Positions 34,912 to 47,585 are shown, counted from the first letter of the stretch. The stretch is DNA of 64,000 nucleotides from Siphonodentalium dalli (GCA_032622095.1 CP136069.1:42940194-43004193), one strand, 5' to 3'. Made by a program: numbers and translations. The notes: generated by a model from the letters alone, not told the origin.

Positions 34912-37694
34912 TTCTATAGAAATTCACAGGGGACCATCTAGATGATGCCAAAGGGGTCTACTAGGAGTAGCTTTGTACGAGAAAGATAATGGTCGGGGTT
35001 AGAATTTTCTAAAGTGACGCCGTTGTTGTCAGGGGCTGCAAAGGGGGAGGGGCAGAAAAAAAAATTGTCGCCGATTGCCACCAAACTTATATATAATCAT
35101 CCCCATAATATGAGGAATCTAATGGCGTGGTTTAAATATGGCAAAAGTCGCGCCGTTCGCGTCAGGGGTGCCCGGAAGGGGGGGGAGATTTTTTTTCGGT
35201 CGCCGATTGCCACGAAACTTACATATAATCATCCCCATGAAATGAAGAATCCAACGGTGTGGTTTAAATATGTCAAAAGTGGCGTCGTTTGAGTCAGGGA
35301 TGAACGGAAGGGGAGAGGGGCACCAAAATTGATAAAACTAAATTTAGCGCCGATTTCCACCAAATTGATATATATTCTTCTTTAGGATACAAGGAATCTA
35401 ATTGTGCGATTTAACAACGCCAACTTGTTGTTTTTGGATGAGAGATTGGGAGGGGGTGGGCACTAAATTTGATAATAAGTCGCCGATTGCCACCACACTT
35501 ATACAAAATCATCCCCATGGTATGAGGAGTCTAATGGTGTGGCTTTTATCTGTCAAATGTGGCCTCATTCGAGTCAGGGTTGCATTGAAAGGGACAGGGG
35601 CACCAAAATTGATGCACAATTTTGTTAGCGCCAATTTCCACCAAATTGATACACGTTCTTATCCATGATACGAGGAATCTAATCGTGATTTAAAGACGCC
35701 ATAGTGGTGCTGTTTGGATGAGAGATGGAGAGGGGAGGGATTGGCACCAAATGTGATAACAAAATTGTTTAGTCGCCGATTATCACCAAACTTATAAACA
35801 ATCATATCCATGATATCAGGAGTGTAATCGTGTGTTTAAGGATGTCACAAGTGGGGCCATTCGAGTCAGTGGTGTATAGAGATGAGAGGGACACAAAAAA
35901 TTATATCTATATGTTTAGTACCGATTTCCACCAGATTGATACATATTCTTCTCCGTGATACGAGGGATCGTATCGTGTGGTTTAGATACACCAAATTGGT
36001 GCCCTATGGGTGAGAGATATGGGGACCTTAAATTTGATACGAATTTGTATACTCGCCAATTTTCACCAATTTCATATATATGCATCTCTAATCTCTAATG
36101 AGTCTTAGTGTGTGCAGCTTGAGCCGAAATAGGGACGGGATGGTCACCAAAACTGATACAAAATATTTTTAGTACCAATTACCATCAAATTCAGACACGT
36201 TCTTCTCAAATGATACAAGAAATAAAATCGTGCTGTCTGTCTGTCTTTTTGTCTGTCTGTGTGCGTCCTATATATATAACTTCACCCGGTACAATCGAGA
36301 TGGCACCAATGCGTTCTAAGAGGGGTAACGTTTTACAAGGAAGATAATGGTGCGGGATAAAATTTTCTAAAATGACGCTGTTGGTGGGAGGGGAAAGTTA
36401 AAAAATATGGTGAAATAGTTTTGTCGCTGATTTCCACCAAACGAATACATAATCACCTTCGCAATATGGCGTTGTTCGCATCAGCGTTGCATCAACAATT
36501 GATTTAATAAACCAAATTCCACCAAATTCATACACGTTTTTCTCTAATGATATACCATGAATTAAATCACATTTGGTGTCGTTTGTGTCACGGACGGTGA
36601 GCGGATATGCACTATCATTGATAAGATTGCTATTCGCCGATATCCACATATAAATTATATACAGTCACCAGGCCATCTCCATATCATTTTAAGTAGTTGG
36701 GCGTTCACATTTCACAATCCCGACATATGGTGACCCACATAAGTCACTTGAACAATTATATCTTCTTAACAGTCATATTTATATGGGAATGGCAATTAAG
36801 GCATTCACACAATGAGCTAGCAAAAAGAGATAACTAGAAGAAGCATTAAACGTATATTTATCATTCTATTGAAGAGATACATATATTCGTGCAAACTGAG
36901 AGACCTCGAACCGTCATAGGATTGCATATATATAATAACAAAATTTAGTCTGTTCCATTCAATACAGTTTCCACAAAAAGTTACAATTTGTCCAGAGATA
37001 TGGAAGGCCTGTTCAAAAATAGTGGTCACAGTGTGCAGTCAAATATAGTTTCTTCTGATATACAAGAAAATGCAGTTAGTAGCACAAGACTTTTCAGGAT
37101 CCTACCAATACTGACATCTGACAAGGGTTTTAGAACAGACTCATCGACTGACATAAACAACTCAAAATCTCGCTCTGTGCCTGGCACATGTAGCTGATAT
37201 ATGTGCGCAGCAACATTTCGTTTAAACTAAGAATATTTAGCCAATATATAGCACCATGAACAGAGGAGCACCTGGAAATTTCTTTGAAACATCTGTATCT
37301 TCATGGAGATATGATAGCCAGGTGTCCTCGAGATCTTAGTCCAACCCACTAGATTGATTGATACATCTCAATATGTAAAACCCAATTATCATCTTTTATC
37401 GAACTAATGTGTTTATGATGTTCATGTATCATATTATAACGTCTAATGTATACGCAGTTGTAAATAAATAAATACTTCATTATTGGTGGAACGAATTAAT
37501 CGCGATAAACAGAATGAGAATTGACAAGGTGAGGCACTACTTATATTCCATGACTGTAATAATCATGTTTTGTGATGCTATTTGAATATACAATTTATGA
37601 GAAAACGTATAACACTTTAAGCAAGAGCATTCTCTGTTCCCAGCAAATATCCACAGCATACATTAACCTGGGCAACGCCGGGTAACCCTGCTAG
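34912..37694 (+). mobile_element. Helitron-like non-autonomous element with satellite core
   Basis: The right end reads ACCTGGGCAACGCCGGGTAA then CCCTGCTAG|T (37667-37695): a GC-rich hairpin (CCTGGGC...GCCGGGT type) a few bases before CTAG followed by T. This is the 3' signature of animal Helitrons. The left end is not resolved; the (CTGT)n tract at 34849 may belong to the element. The core (35014-36560) is a diverged tandem array in which two monomer types alternate. No Rep/helicase coding sequence is present. The last kilobase (36660-37660) contains only short, unrecognised ORFs. Confidence 0.6.
35050..36560. repeat. Alternating-monomer tandem repeat, ~140 bp per monomer
   Basis: Type 1 monomers contain GTCGCCGATTGCCACCAAAC (35068, 35199, 35479, 35772, 36424). 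Type 2 monomers contain GCGCCGATTTCCACCAAATT (35348, 35627, 35915, 36171). Each is followed by an ATCATCCCCAT or TTCTTCTC block, ATGAGGAATCTAAT and a GGTTTAAA block. Type 1 and type 2 mostly alternate, indicating a dimeric higher-order unit of about 280-290 bp. Monomers are strongly diverged. Confidence 0.75.
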
Positions 37695-37714
37695 TATTCT
37701 ATAAAATCAATCAA

Positions 37715-38679
37715 TGATAGTTAAAATTGTGATAAATGAAACGAAACATCCACTTAACTGACCCCAATTAGTCTACTTATTATGAGCAAAAAGAAATATC
37801 ACAAAAGGATAGACGTATTTTGAAGAAGAAAAAGTCGATAATTTTTTGGCATATATATTTGACGAAATTTCAATGGTCATAACTTAAAAATCGTTCCTTA
37901 AATCACAACCAAATGAGCTTTAAAAACAGCTCACATCATTTGTGCTACTATCTAATGAGAAATAATTACATGTACCATTTATTGTATATGTTTCGTTATA
38001 TTCATGATATTGTTACCCCTACCGTCATTTTGTAATCTAGAATGGTCATGTCTCCCAATGTTTGCACTACGAACTCCCACGCCACGGGGATCTCTATTCA
38101 AGAAATATCAATCATCAGCATATTGCTTATAAACCTCCTTGTTTATGTAATACAATTCCTTGTCAGAAAAAGCAGCATGTATCGGGGGGGGGTGAATTCC
38201 TGCTTGTTTTTTAGTGTTTTGGCAATGAGTTGGGCTTCAAAAACCACTTTGAATGAGAGAAATAATGTAATCGTGTTGTATTTTGTTGCAAATTTTTAAA
38301 TCCAAGATGGCCACTGGCAGCCATGTTTTTTTGGCCGAATAACCTAAAAATGACTCATTCCTATTTACATGTCCATGTTAACATCCATGATAATTAGTAT
38401 GCACAGCAATTCATATACAGCTGTTTACAGTGAATTTCCCCCCGCAAATCTCTGTTTTAGTGTTAAAAGGGGGGGGGTGGGTGTAAAAAAATGGTCGGAA
38501 AAAACTGCCGAAAATGGAAACAAATTTGGCGGTGGGGGTGGGTGGGTACAAAAAATGATCGAAAGGGAAAAAATGCCATACGTGCCTGAAATTTATGCAT
38601 GTATTGGATCAATGTACTTTCTCCTTGCATATTATAAAACTGTTTAAGTCGGTTATAACTTATTGGACTCGCTACCGTA
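37715..38679 (+). repeat. Direct duplication, copy 1 (about 1 kb)
   Basis: Starts TGATAGTTAAAATTGTGATA and ends GGACTCGCTACCGTA. Nearly identical to 41214-42256. Differs by loss of about 80 bp after TCGGGGGGGG and a few G-run and single-base changes. Contains CAAGATGGCCACTGGCAGCC and a G-rich stretch (38470-38550, GGGGGGGGTGGGTG, GGCGGTGGGGGTGGGTGGG). The ORFs in it are short and not conserved between the copies, so it is probably non-coding. Confidence 0.9.
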
Positions 38680-39761
38680 TGGTTAAGAAGAATAAACTAT
38701 TCTCGAACAAAATGTTTGTTCCATTGACATAGAACTCGTGTGATGAAATGCAATATTTGGGGTCATGTAACTGAATAAATTACAATCTATATGCTCTGCC
38801 TTTCTCGTAACCTTTTAAGAATACAAGATAGAACAAATTGTGATGGAATTTCTAAATACATTTGTGAAGAAAATTAAATTATGGCTCCATGAACTCTTAG
38901 TCTAGCCTCTTTTCCGAAAATGCTATTTTGGGGCGTTTTTGTAAATATTTTAAAGGTTTTTGTGCATATTCAGAAAAATTAACAAAAGTTATTGTGTAAA
39001 AGTATTTTATCTTCTTATATTAGTTTTTTGTTGAGAAAATAACATATCAATGGTTATACCAATGAATGTCACTGGATTTCTCTCATCACTTCGGATAATT
39101 TACTACAAATTTGAATGGCAGAAACATGGGGTAGGGGAAAGCATATCAACAAAAACTTCAAAATCAAGCATCTTGAATCATACAACATTATATTATCAGC
39201 TTCTGCATGTATTGTTCTTTCATACGTAACTTAAAACTTTTTTTGTTTATATACATTGACAGCGCTATAATCCTTTTTGTCGTAATTTGGCAGTGAAATG
39301 TCAAATTGTCATTTTGGAATTATTTTTAATCCACATAGCAATAACATTCTAAATAAACGTCCAGTAACGTATTAAGCTGTTTAATAACGCAACAGGAACT
39401 AAAGTGTTGTGGGCACTAAAACACCATTTGTTTTTTCTCTTTATGCCCAAATACCTTTTTGAATGAACAAAAATTTCTCAACATGGCATTTTTGGAAACA
39501 AGTTAAGACCAAGGATTCAAAGGGCCATAAGTTGATTTTCTTAAACAATGGTTTGTTAATATCTTTGCAATTTGTTCAATCTAGTATACTTATTACTTAA
39601 AAGGTAATAAGAAAAGCAGGGCATATGGATATCAATTTATTGATTTACATGACCTCAAATATTGCGTTTCATCACACGAGTTCTGTGTCAGTGGCAAATT
39701 TGGCTAAGTCCATGCAATGGAACACACATTTTGTTTGAGAATATTTTATTCTTCTTAACCA
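38680..39761. mobile_element. TIR element with TA target duplication
   Basis: Inverted ends TGGTTAAGAAGAATAAACTA (38680) and the complement of TGGTTAAGAAGAATAAAATA (ending 39761). Inner arms keep matching for over 100 bp (ATAGAACTCGTGTGATGAAA / TTTCATCACACGAGTTCTGT). Flanked by TA at 38678-38679 and 39762-39763. A TA duplication points to the Tc1/mariner superfamily. The interior is non-coding. Its left end lies exactly at the point where duplication copy 1 stops matching copy 2. Confidence 0.75.
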
Positions 39762-39763
39762 TA

Positions 39764-41213
39764 GGTGCACATATTAATCATCTTTTTCTTTTATCTTGTG
39801 AGGAAATTACAAAAACAGGGAAAAATCTTTGTCTTTTGCGTTAGTTTTTTAAATAATTAACCATAAAATATGATATTTGGCTCATTCTTCAAATTTTAGG
39901 CTCAGAAATAAGGTAAATTCGCGTTTTTGTAGGCACACAACTTGAAAAATACTCAATGAACCTTGAAATGGTTTTCAGTTCTGGATTCATGATAGTGAGG
40001 ACAACAAAATATGTATGATATTTGTAGGATTTGTCAATTTGATTTTGTTATATGAAAATCCATAAATTGATGATTTGATAAAATTTCCCCAAAATTATTT
40101 CACGGAAATAAACAATTTCCCTTTTTTCGATTTTTGCCGATTTTGAGTATGTTGTTTATGTACTTGTTCGAGAAAAAAAAATTCTGTTAATATTAGGCAA
40201 ATACATGTACCGGTAGTCCGGTACATGTATATAATACCTTGATCATGTTCAGACCAACTATCCATTAGAAACCAGATCTATATAATATTAATATCTGTAC
40301 CCATATTAATGAAGCGAATGATGGGTATACTGGAATGTGGATTTATTATGCCCCGACCCCTGAAGGACGTTCAGGGCATATAATAATACATGCAGTCAAG
40401 GGCTGTCATTCATCTACCAGTCTGTCTGTATGAACATATCACCTTGTAAATCAGGCGCTAACAATAAGAGTTTTTGTCCTTCTGCATGGTGATAGCACAT
40501 TTGGGGATATTAAGGGATTCCCGTACACAACTGGAGTTGTGCATTCATTTTTCTCAGTTGCGGCCCTTGTTTGACCTTGTTGAAATATATTGAATTTACA
40601 CCCCAATCATGACTACATCAATATCCAGTAAACTGATGTCAAAAGTAGCTTTTGATTCTAAAAATACGAGGTTTATCGTTTTTCAGTGGTGTTAACTATT
40701 TTTTCCAACTCCAGTCACATCCATATGCGATTACAGGGCGTGGTAAACGAACCCACATAGTTGAGGTGGGTGCAAAATGGTACATGCTTACCTCTAAACA
40801 GTCAGCAATCAAATTATATGACTTGAAATTGTGTCAAGATGGCAAACTCATGCCCTCATCCAATTGGGAATGAGTATTTTGAATTTATAGTGGGAAATAG
40901 TAAAAAAAGTGAATAGTATATTAAATTCATAGAGTAGTAATTATATGGTGTCGAATTGAAGGGGACATTTTGATGAGAGTGAAATATTTTGACATTTGTT
41001 ATTTCCAGGAGAACGGACACAGGTGCTTTATTCATACTACCAATTCACTCTCCCTAACTTGAAGCGTATGCATTAGAAGTTGGTCAGACCATTGGTAAAA
41101 GATTATGGAGATTCATTTTTGAGTTTTAATCCAGTAAGTATTAATTATCATGCTTTACAATTGGGACAGGCACACTATCACTAGCTTTAACTCTTTTTAT
41201 TCTAAATCCTCAT
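39764..41213. other. No gene seen, between duplicated segments
   Basis: AT-rich. Contains a small hairpin ACATGTACCGGTAGTCCGGTACATGT (broken as ACATGTACCGG / CCGGTACATGT) at 40203-40230 and a hairpin TGCCCCGACCCCTGAA / TTCAGGGCAT at 40350-40380. An 73-codon ORF (40652-40873) has no recognisable motif. Confidence 0.4.
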
Positions 41214-42256
41214 TGATAGTTAAAATTGTGATAAATGAAACGAAACATCCACTTAACTGACCCCAATTAGTCTACTTATTATGAGCAAAAAGAAATATCA
41301 CAAAAGGATAGACGTATTTTGAAGAAGAAAAAGTCGATAATTTTTTGGCATATATATTTGACGAAATTTCAATGGTCATAACTTAAAAATCGTTCCTTAA
41401 ATCACAACCAAATGAGCTTTAAAAACAGCTCACATCATTTGTGCTACTATCTAATGAGAAATAATTACATGTACCATTTATTGTATATGTTTCGTTATAT
41501 TCATGATATTGTTACCCCTACCGTCATTTTGTAATCTAGAATGGTCATGTCTCCCAATGTTTGCACTACGAACTCCCACGCCACGGGGATCTCTATTCAA
41601 GAAATATCAATCATCAGCATATTGCTTATAAACCTCCTTGTTTATGTAATACAATTCCTTGTCAGAAAAAGCAGCATGTATCGGGGGGGTGATTTTTTTT
41701 CCCGACTAGTATGCCAGGGTGGGTGTGTCATCAAAGCCACCAACAAGCAATTTTTTCCGCAACTAAAAAAAATAATTCCTGCTTGTTTTTTAGTGTTTTG
41801 GCAATGAGTTGGGCTTCAAAACCACTTTGAATGAGAGAAATAATGTAATCGTGTTGTATTTTGTAGCAAAATTTGAAATCCAAGATGGCCACTGGCAGCC
41901 ATGTTTTTTTGGCCGAATAACCTAAAAATGACTCATTCCTATTTACATGTCCATGTTAACATCCATGATAATTAGTATGCACAGCAATTCATATACAGCT
42001 GTTTACAGTGAATTTCCCCCCGCAAATCTCTGTTTTAGTGTTAAAAGGGGGGGGTGGGTGTAAAAAAATGGTCGGAAAAAACTGCCGAAAATGGAAACAA
42101 ATTTGGCGGTGGGGGTGGGTGGGTGCAAAAAATGATCGAAAGGGAAAAAATGCCATACGTGCCTGAAATTTATTCATGTATTGGATCAATGTACTTTCTC
42201 CTTGCATATTATAAAACTGTTTAAGTCGGTTATAACTTATTGGACTCGCTACCGTA
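41214..42256 (+). repeat. Direct duplication, copy 2 (about 1 kb)
   Basis: Same sequence as 37715-38679, offset about 3.5 kb, but with an extra segment at about 41690-41775 (CCCGACTAGTATGCCAGGG and following), which copy 1 lacks. Ends CTACCGTA, then a different flank. Confidence 0.9.
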
Positions 42257-42345
42257 GGCTACCGGACATTCATAAACTAAATGGTCCCGGGTTATGCCCT
42301 TGACCATCTTGTCATCTAGTTTACGAATGTCCAGTAGCTCTTCCA
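42257..42345. repeat. Short palindrome (GCTACCGGACATTC)
   Basis: GCTACCGGACATTCATAAAC on the left matches the complement of GTTTACGAATGTCCAGTAGC on the right with three mismatches. MITE-like. Confidence 0.65.
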
Positions 42346-42349
42346 TTAA

Positions 42350-42851
42350 AGGTACGGTTGGCCTTGGCGGTGGGTATCCTGTGAAAATATTTCCACCCGT
42401 CAAAAACCGCCACAAACAGAAAGAACATCAAAATTTAGACAGACTTTGTCCGTATACAAATAAGAAATATCACATAAACAGTATGTTATTGTCATATGTT
42501 TGACCATTGTTATGTAAACAAAGGCATAAAAAGTTACTTTTCTTGTGTTTGTTTATATTATGATGGTAAACATAAAGAGCGTTCTTGTTGGTGAATTCCT
42601 GATATGGGACTAATAAAGAGCGTTTATGCCATTTGTGTGTGATCAGCCAGTAGCATTGTGCTGTGTTCTGTAACACAATCAGGCTCTTGCTTAGGTAAAA
42701 TATAGTAGAATATAGTAGGTCTTTATGATAGCATGCTATGTACGCGATGGTCATGGTATATATGAACGAAACTGTATGCGTTTTAATGTTTTTCTGTTTA
42801 CGGTGTTTGGAAAAATATGAATATTTTTGACAATTAAGGCCAACCGTGCCT
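42350..42851. mobile_element. TTAA-flanked MITE, ends AGGYACGGTTGGCC
   Basis: AGGTACGGTTGGCCTT at 42350 and the complement of AGGCACGGTTGGCCTT ending at 42851, flanked by TTAA (42346-42349 and 42852-42855). The interior includes repeats of AATAAAGAGCGTT and a 134-codon minus-strand ORF (42470-42874) without recognisable motifs. TTAA suggests piggyBac or Kolobok type mobilisation. Confidence 0.7.
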
Positions 42852-42855
42852 TTAA

Positions 42856-43311
42856 CCCTGACATAGAGCCACATCGGTTTTTGTGTACAGGTACTCCAAT
42901 CAATAATGCAGGCATGCCAAAAATATCTTCAGAAATTCCACCAGATATTTACAAAAATAATGCTCTGCTAGTATTTAATGTTATATGTACATGTAGCTAC
43001 AATGGCACTGATTATTGTTACGTCCAATGCTGTTTTAGATTTAATTAGATCTTTGAGCATTTTCCGAAATATAATTAATGTACAAAAACATGTCAAATTC
43101 TGAATATTACGGTTTGGTTATAACCAATTTTGGGCACCCAATCCTGTTGTAATGGGTCGGCAAAGGCCTAGAACAATGTGTGATATATGAATCTGTTAAC
43201 AGAAGGTATACGCTTCAATCCATCACTGGAAATTTCCACCTTCATCATTCCATGATGTTCTGTGAGAATTATATCTCATGTCCAAGCTGAGCTACATTAA
43301 CACTTTTATTA
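42856..43311 (+). other. Possible 5' region of the Tx1/L1-like LINE
   Basis: Sequence between the TTAA MITE and LINE ORF1. The LINE 5' end is not defined. A 10-base match TGTACATGTA at 42986 and right after the poly(A) tail at 61291 could be a target duplication, but the motif is self-complementary and common here. Confidence 0.3.
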
Positions 43312-44034
43312 ATGTACACACAAATGACCACAGGTCAAAAGTCTCATGCTGAGGAAATAAACAATACAATGAAAAAGTTCAAAGAAGAAATGAAGAAAAT
43401 ATTGAACGACCAAACTGAATTCTTTGAATTGAAGCTGAAAACTTGGAATGACGAAAAGAAATCACTAATATCCATAATTGATGAGCAAAAACTTCAAATT
43501 GAAAACAATAAATGGAATATCAATGATCTGGAGCAGCAAGGCCGCAAAGATAGTGTGCGAATATTCGGCATCAACGACCAAAACCACGAAACATTAGATG
43601 ATTGTGAGAAAACCACACTAAACTTTCTTAATACAAAGCTCAACCTCAACCTAAAAATGAAGCATATTGCTATTGCTCATAGAGTGGGAAGGAAAATAGC
43701 ACCTGGATCCAATTCCGACCCAAGAACCAAACCGCGAGCAATCCTTGTTAAATTTGCAATGCGTAGGTACAAGAACAATGTTATTCAAAATCGAAAATCA
43801 CTAAAAGGAACTGGATTTACTATTGTGGAGGATGCGACACAACTGAACAGTCAACTACTCAGAAAAGCCCATAACTCAGATAAAATTAAAAATTCATGGA
43901 TACAAAATGGAAAACTATACGTGAAGAAAATCGATGATCCCATAACCAAATTTCGCAATGAAGATGAACTTGATGCTATAATCAAAGGACGAACACATAA
44001 TCAAAGGGAACAGCACATGGACATCAATTTGTAA
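43312..44034 (+). CDS. LINE ORF1p (coiled coil plus RRM-like, L1/Tx1 type)
   Basis: 240-codon open frame. Residues about 12-75 are a highly charged heptad-rich coiled coil (KKFKEEMKKI ... SIIDEQKLQIE). It leads into NDLEQQGRKDSVRIFGI, the usual junction with an RRM-like domain in L1-type ORF1 proteins; then AIAHRVGRK, KPRAILVKFAMR (RNP-like strand) and a C-terminal domain around NSWIQNGKLYVKK. ORF1p of this type binds the element's RNA and trimerises. The frame is intact from the ATG to TAA at 44032, unlike ORF2. It is on the same strand as ORF2, but 4 kb upstream; a 1.1-kb MITE explains part of the gap. Whether ORF1 and ORF2 belong to one insertion is inferred. Confidence 0.8.
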   Translation: MYTQMTTGQKSHAEEINNTMKKFKEEMKKILNDQTEFFELKLKTWNDEKKSLISIIDEQKLQIENNKWNINDLEQQGRKDSVRIFGINDQNHETLDDCEKTTLNFLNTKLNLNLKMKHIAIAHRVGRKIAPGSNSDPRTKPRAILVKFAMRRYKNNVIQNRKSLKGTGFTIVEDATQLNSQLLRKAHNSDKIKNSWIQNGKLYVKKIDDPITKFRNEDELDAIIKGRTHNQREQHMDINL

Positions 44035-44211
44035 TTGAAACAAGTAGTAGCCAAAATTGGATAATTTACAAATGTATATATGTTATAATTTTAGAAATTT
44101 TGCTGCATTATACACAATATGCTATGCCCATAAGACCATAACCCCCATTGGATTAAACGTCCCTTCACACACCACAACTCCTTAAATCGCGGTCCTTCTA
44201 TGTGTTATAGC

Positions 44212-45308
44212 ACAGTCCTAGGAATCACTGTCCATCTAATATTAAATTTGATTAAAATATAACAAATAGATCTAGATATATTACCTCTACTATACAGATA
44301 TAAGTACAGTTAGGCAACTTCAGATTTTGTTATTATGTAAACCATTACCTCATTGGCTGAAGACCACCACCTGTGCTCTATCACTAAAACGAACAATTCG
44401 ATTTTTCGTTCGAAAAAAATGCATTTATCTCCCCACATTTGGCATGTTACAATTAAGTTAATTGTTCTTAATGTGCTCGTCGGGTCATATCAACTGTACC
44501 TTGTCTGAGTTGTACATAAATCGTAATTTTCCATCCAATATTCACATTGAATAACTGTCGGCTATTATCAATTAGTGACGTAATTCTGCAAAATTGTTTA
44601 AAACAGGAAGTTATCAATCCAGTTCCCTATTACACATTACTTTTGCAGCCAAACCCAGCACGAGTTATCTCCCATTGCCACTCTTGAGATGCGGAGTTAA
44701 CCGGGAGCTTAGAATATAAAATTTGCTTTCACATCTCAAGGTATCAACCACCCCCAGGCCCCTACTTGAAAATATATAGATATATTAGTTTGAGATGGTC
44801 ATTTCTACATTTCTCTAGTAATGAGAATGAGTTAAAATGTGTATTTAGTAGTGTACAGCAGAGCCAGTTTTAACACACCCGACGTCTGTTTACTCTTTTA
44901 TTCGGATTATCACCGGTTGTCTATACGCGAACGAACTATTTACAGATTGGGTGGTTTTCTCAGAAATGATTAGGAATCCCCGAGAGTTGGACTTGAATGA
45001 ATATTCGAGGAACTAACAGACATTTTCTGGTAAGTGGGGTAAAGATAGAAACAATCTGAATACACCAGCGTTTCAAGAAAAAAATACGGAATATGATGAT
45101 ATAAACTCAGAAAGCTGGAATGTTTGTGTGGCATAAAAATTTGTACTCTTGTAATTTCGTTCAAATCATCTACCAATGAAAATGCAGAACACAAAATTTT
45201 TACTTGCCAAACTGGTCTTAATATTAATATAATAACTAACTATAATATATTGATTTAATATTATTAAATAATATTTTATTCAACTAACAGTGATTCCTAG
45301 GGACTGTG
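44212..45308. mobile_element. MITE with 8-bp target duplication GTTATAGC
   Basis: Inverted ends ACAGTCCTAGGAATCACTGT (44212) and the complement of CACAGTCCCTAGGAATCACTG-like sequence ending at 45308. The flanks are GTTATAGC at 44204-44211 and 45309-45316. The 8-bp duplication suggests hAT. One base of the left end overlaps the duplication. The interior is non-coding. It separates LINE ORF1 from ORF2. Confidence 0.7.
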
Positions 45309-45316
45309 GTTATAGC

Positions 45317-47585
45317 TATTGGGATGTTGAGTAATAATGTGTGCTGCTGTTTACCACGAATCTAATATTATACTATACATACAAGACATACAGTACTGTT
45401 GTTGGTAAACATCAATTAGCATTATTGTTCAAACTATCAGCCGATGGGTGTCGCACTTATGAGGACTGTGCTTTGACAAGTTAATCCTACCTTCATCAGT
45501 GTTCATGGTAAATATTCCATTCCATATCGAAAAACAAGTTGCCTCAATTCCGCTACATAACCGTCGAACTCAGTATACATCACCCACAGTATAGGTCCGA
45601 AAGAATAACATTAATTTTATCCAAACACATCCAGAAATTCTCAATAATCGCAATCAGTTTCTCTCACAAAGCCAATAACATTATAGTGACAAATAAACGT
45701 TTTGTCCCCGTAATGCCCAACAACATATCTACTGTGTCAAACATGAGTGTAACTAGGTCAGCTAAACAGAGCTCATCACAAGATGCACGCTCAAAAGCGT
45801 ACACAATACTATAATTATGCATTCAGGAACGTATGCAGCGTGTGTTCTCCCCTTGCGCCTCATAAATGAATTTCAATCTATAAATCGCATGAAAATATTA
45901 GCGTTTTAAAACCTATCTACGAATGTACGCTAAATTATAGTCTTATCATATATTATTATATATCATGTATATGTTTGAAAATGATATCGACTCGCGCAAT
46001 ACCACAAAACCAGTCAATAACATGTGAAGTTAGCGTGCTGTATACCCCTCTAAGTTGCATGTGTTCCCCACGGGCTCGAGTTATAAACATAAATATTATA
46101 AGACGACCAATAAAAAAATGTTTACATAGACATTCTACCCACATATCCTATCGGATTATGAATTATAGTATATTACCAACCGCATATATGAATTTTAGGA
46201 GGTATTCATGATTACAGAATGCATTATATAAAGTTTTATGTATAGTGTTTGTAACCAGGTTTGATACATGTACATAAATATCTATGCTCCAAATCCACAC
46301 CTATCTTCGTGGTATGCCTTAGAAATATGCCATATTTATCATGAACAGATTGTAAATTCCTTGAGTTTTCGTCCAAAAATACAGGGGACAGCCTCATGGA
46401 CAGGGAAATATTTCCTTTGGTTATATACAACGACACTCAGATAACAATTACCCACTAAAAGTATCAGTTTAAATGAAACAATACTAAAATAATGGACAAA
46501 CGTCAAAACCACCATAACTGCAAGAAAATTTCTCATCAACAACACTTAATGAGCGGAACCAATTTATGGTCAACCATACTCCACATTAATCTTTTATTAT
46601 ACACTTGTGTCAACTTCTTCAACCCGGAACAAAAATTGTTGTTCTCCTGTTAGGAATATTCCATATATATTATGGGTCCAAATAATGGTAAACATGTGAT
46701 TGATTATATGCATTTTGATTTGTGTATTTCAGTATGTATTTTTAACCATAATTATGTATTGAAGTATAATAGCATATGTTAGCCTGGACCCAGGCCGGGA
46801 ATACCATGTGATGCCAGCTGCGTGGGACGCCGTGTGCCTCCTGGCACAGTCGATACCACATACATTCTCGAACTAATGTGCACATTGTGCTGCAGGGATT
46901 ATAACTTGGCATACGCATTGCAACATCGTAACAACAGACAATAAAGTTTAAAGCTATATTTGAATATCAAAACCAATCTATGAAACAATTGTTGCAATAC
47001 ACTCAGATTCGTTATTTCCACATGCAAAAAGAAAGGCTATGAACTAGATTTGCCACTTAAAGGCCCTTACAGCCTGATAATAAACCTTACGATATACACC
47101 TTAACGATTCGTATAATTAGAGACTTTCATTGTATATAAGGCAGACATAACTATAATCTGCATGTCTTATATTTACACACAAATCAACCAAATACATTAC
47201 GTATGATTATGTGTATAAATGGTAAATGTAGTCAGGAAGAGTGTATAACCCACTCAAAATAAAAGCACATATAGTCCCTGCACCAAAATGTGTATATATA
47301 CATGCATCTAACCGAGAACGTATTGATGTACATGGACCTGTAGGGCGATCCGCTGCCATCACCTTTGCGCTGCCCATTGGCGGGGTCCCCACATGCGCGC
47401 CTGCTTTGCGGTAGTGGTACTATGCAAATACCTATGTATAGTGCCCTTGACGTAGCGCGGGCGCGTGCTTGGGGACAGCGGATTGGGCTGCGCGGGGGTG
47501 GGGGTGAAGCGCGTTACAGGCCACTGCGTTTGTGACAATAATTCAGATAGCCGCCATAATACGCTATGATACTTAATTCATTTAA
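45317..47585. other. Between LINE ORF1 and ORF2, no gene seen
   Basis: AT-rich with short, unrecognised ORFs. From about 47330 to 47525 a GC-rich, CpG-containing patch stands out (GCGCGGGCGCGTGCTTGGGG, GCGCGGGGGTGGGGGTGAAG). Its edge lies 60 bp left of the start of the large inverted arm. Confidence 0.45.
47330..47525. promoter_or_regulatory. CpG-rich patch upstream of LINE ORF2
   Basis: About 200 bp with many CG dinucleotides in otherwise AT-rich DNA. It may be a LINE internal promoter or part of another element. No specific motif was recognised, so the functional label is tentative. Confidence 0.25.

Noticed and set aside
37715-42256. LTR retrotransposon with two 1-kb LTRs
   Set aside because: No TG...CA ends, no primer binding site or polypurine tract, no gag/pol in the interior, no target duplication at the outer flanks (ATCAATCAA versus GGCTACCGG).
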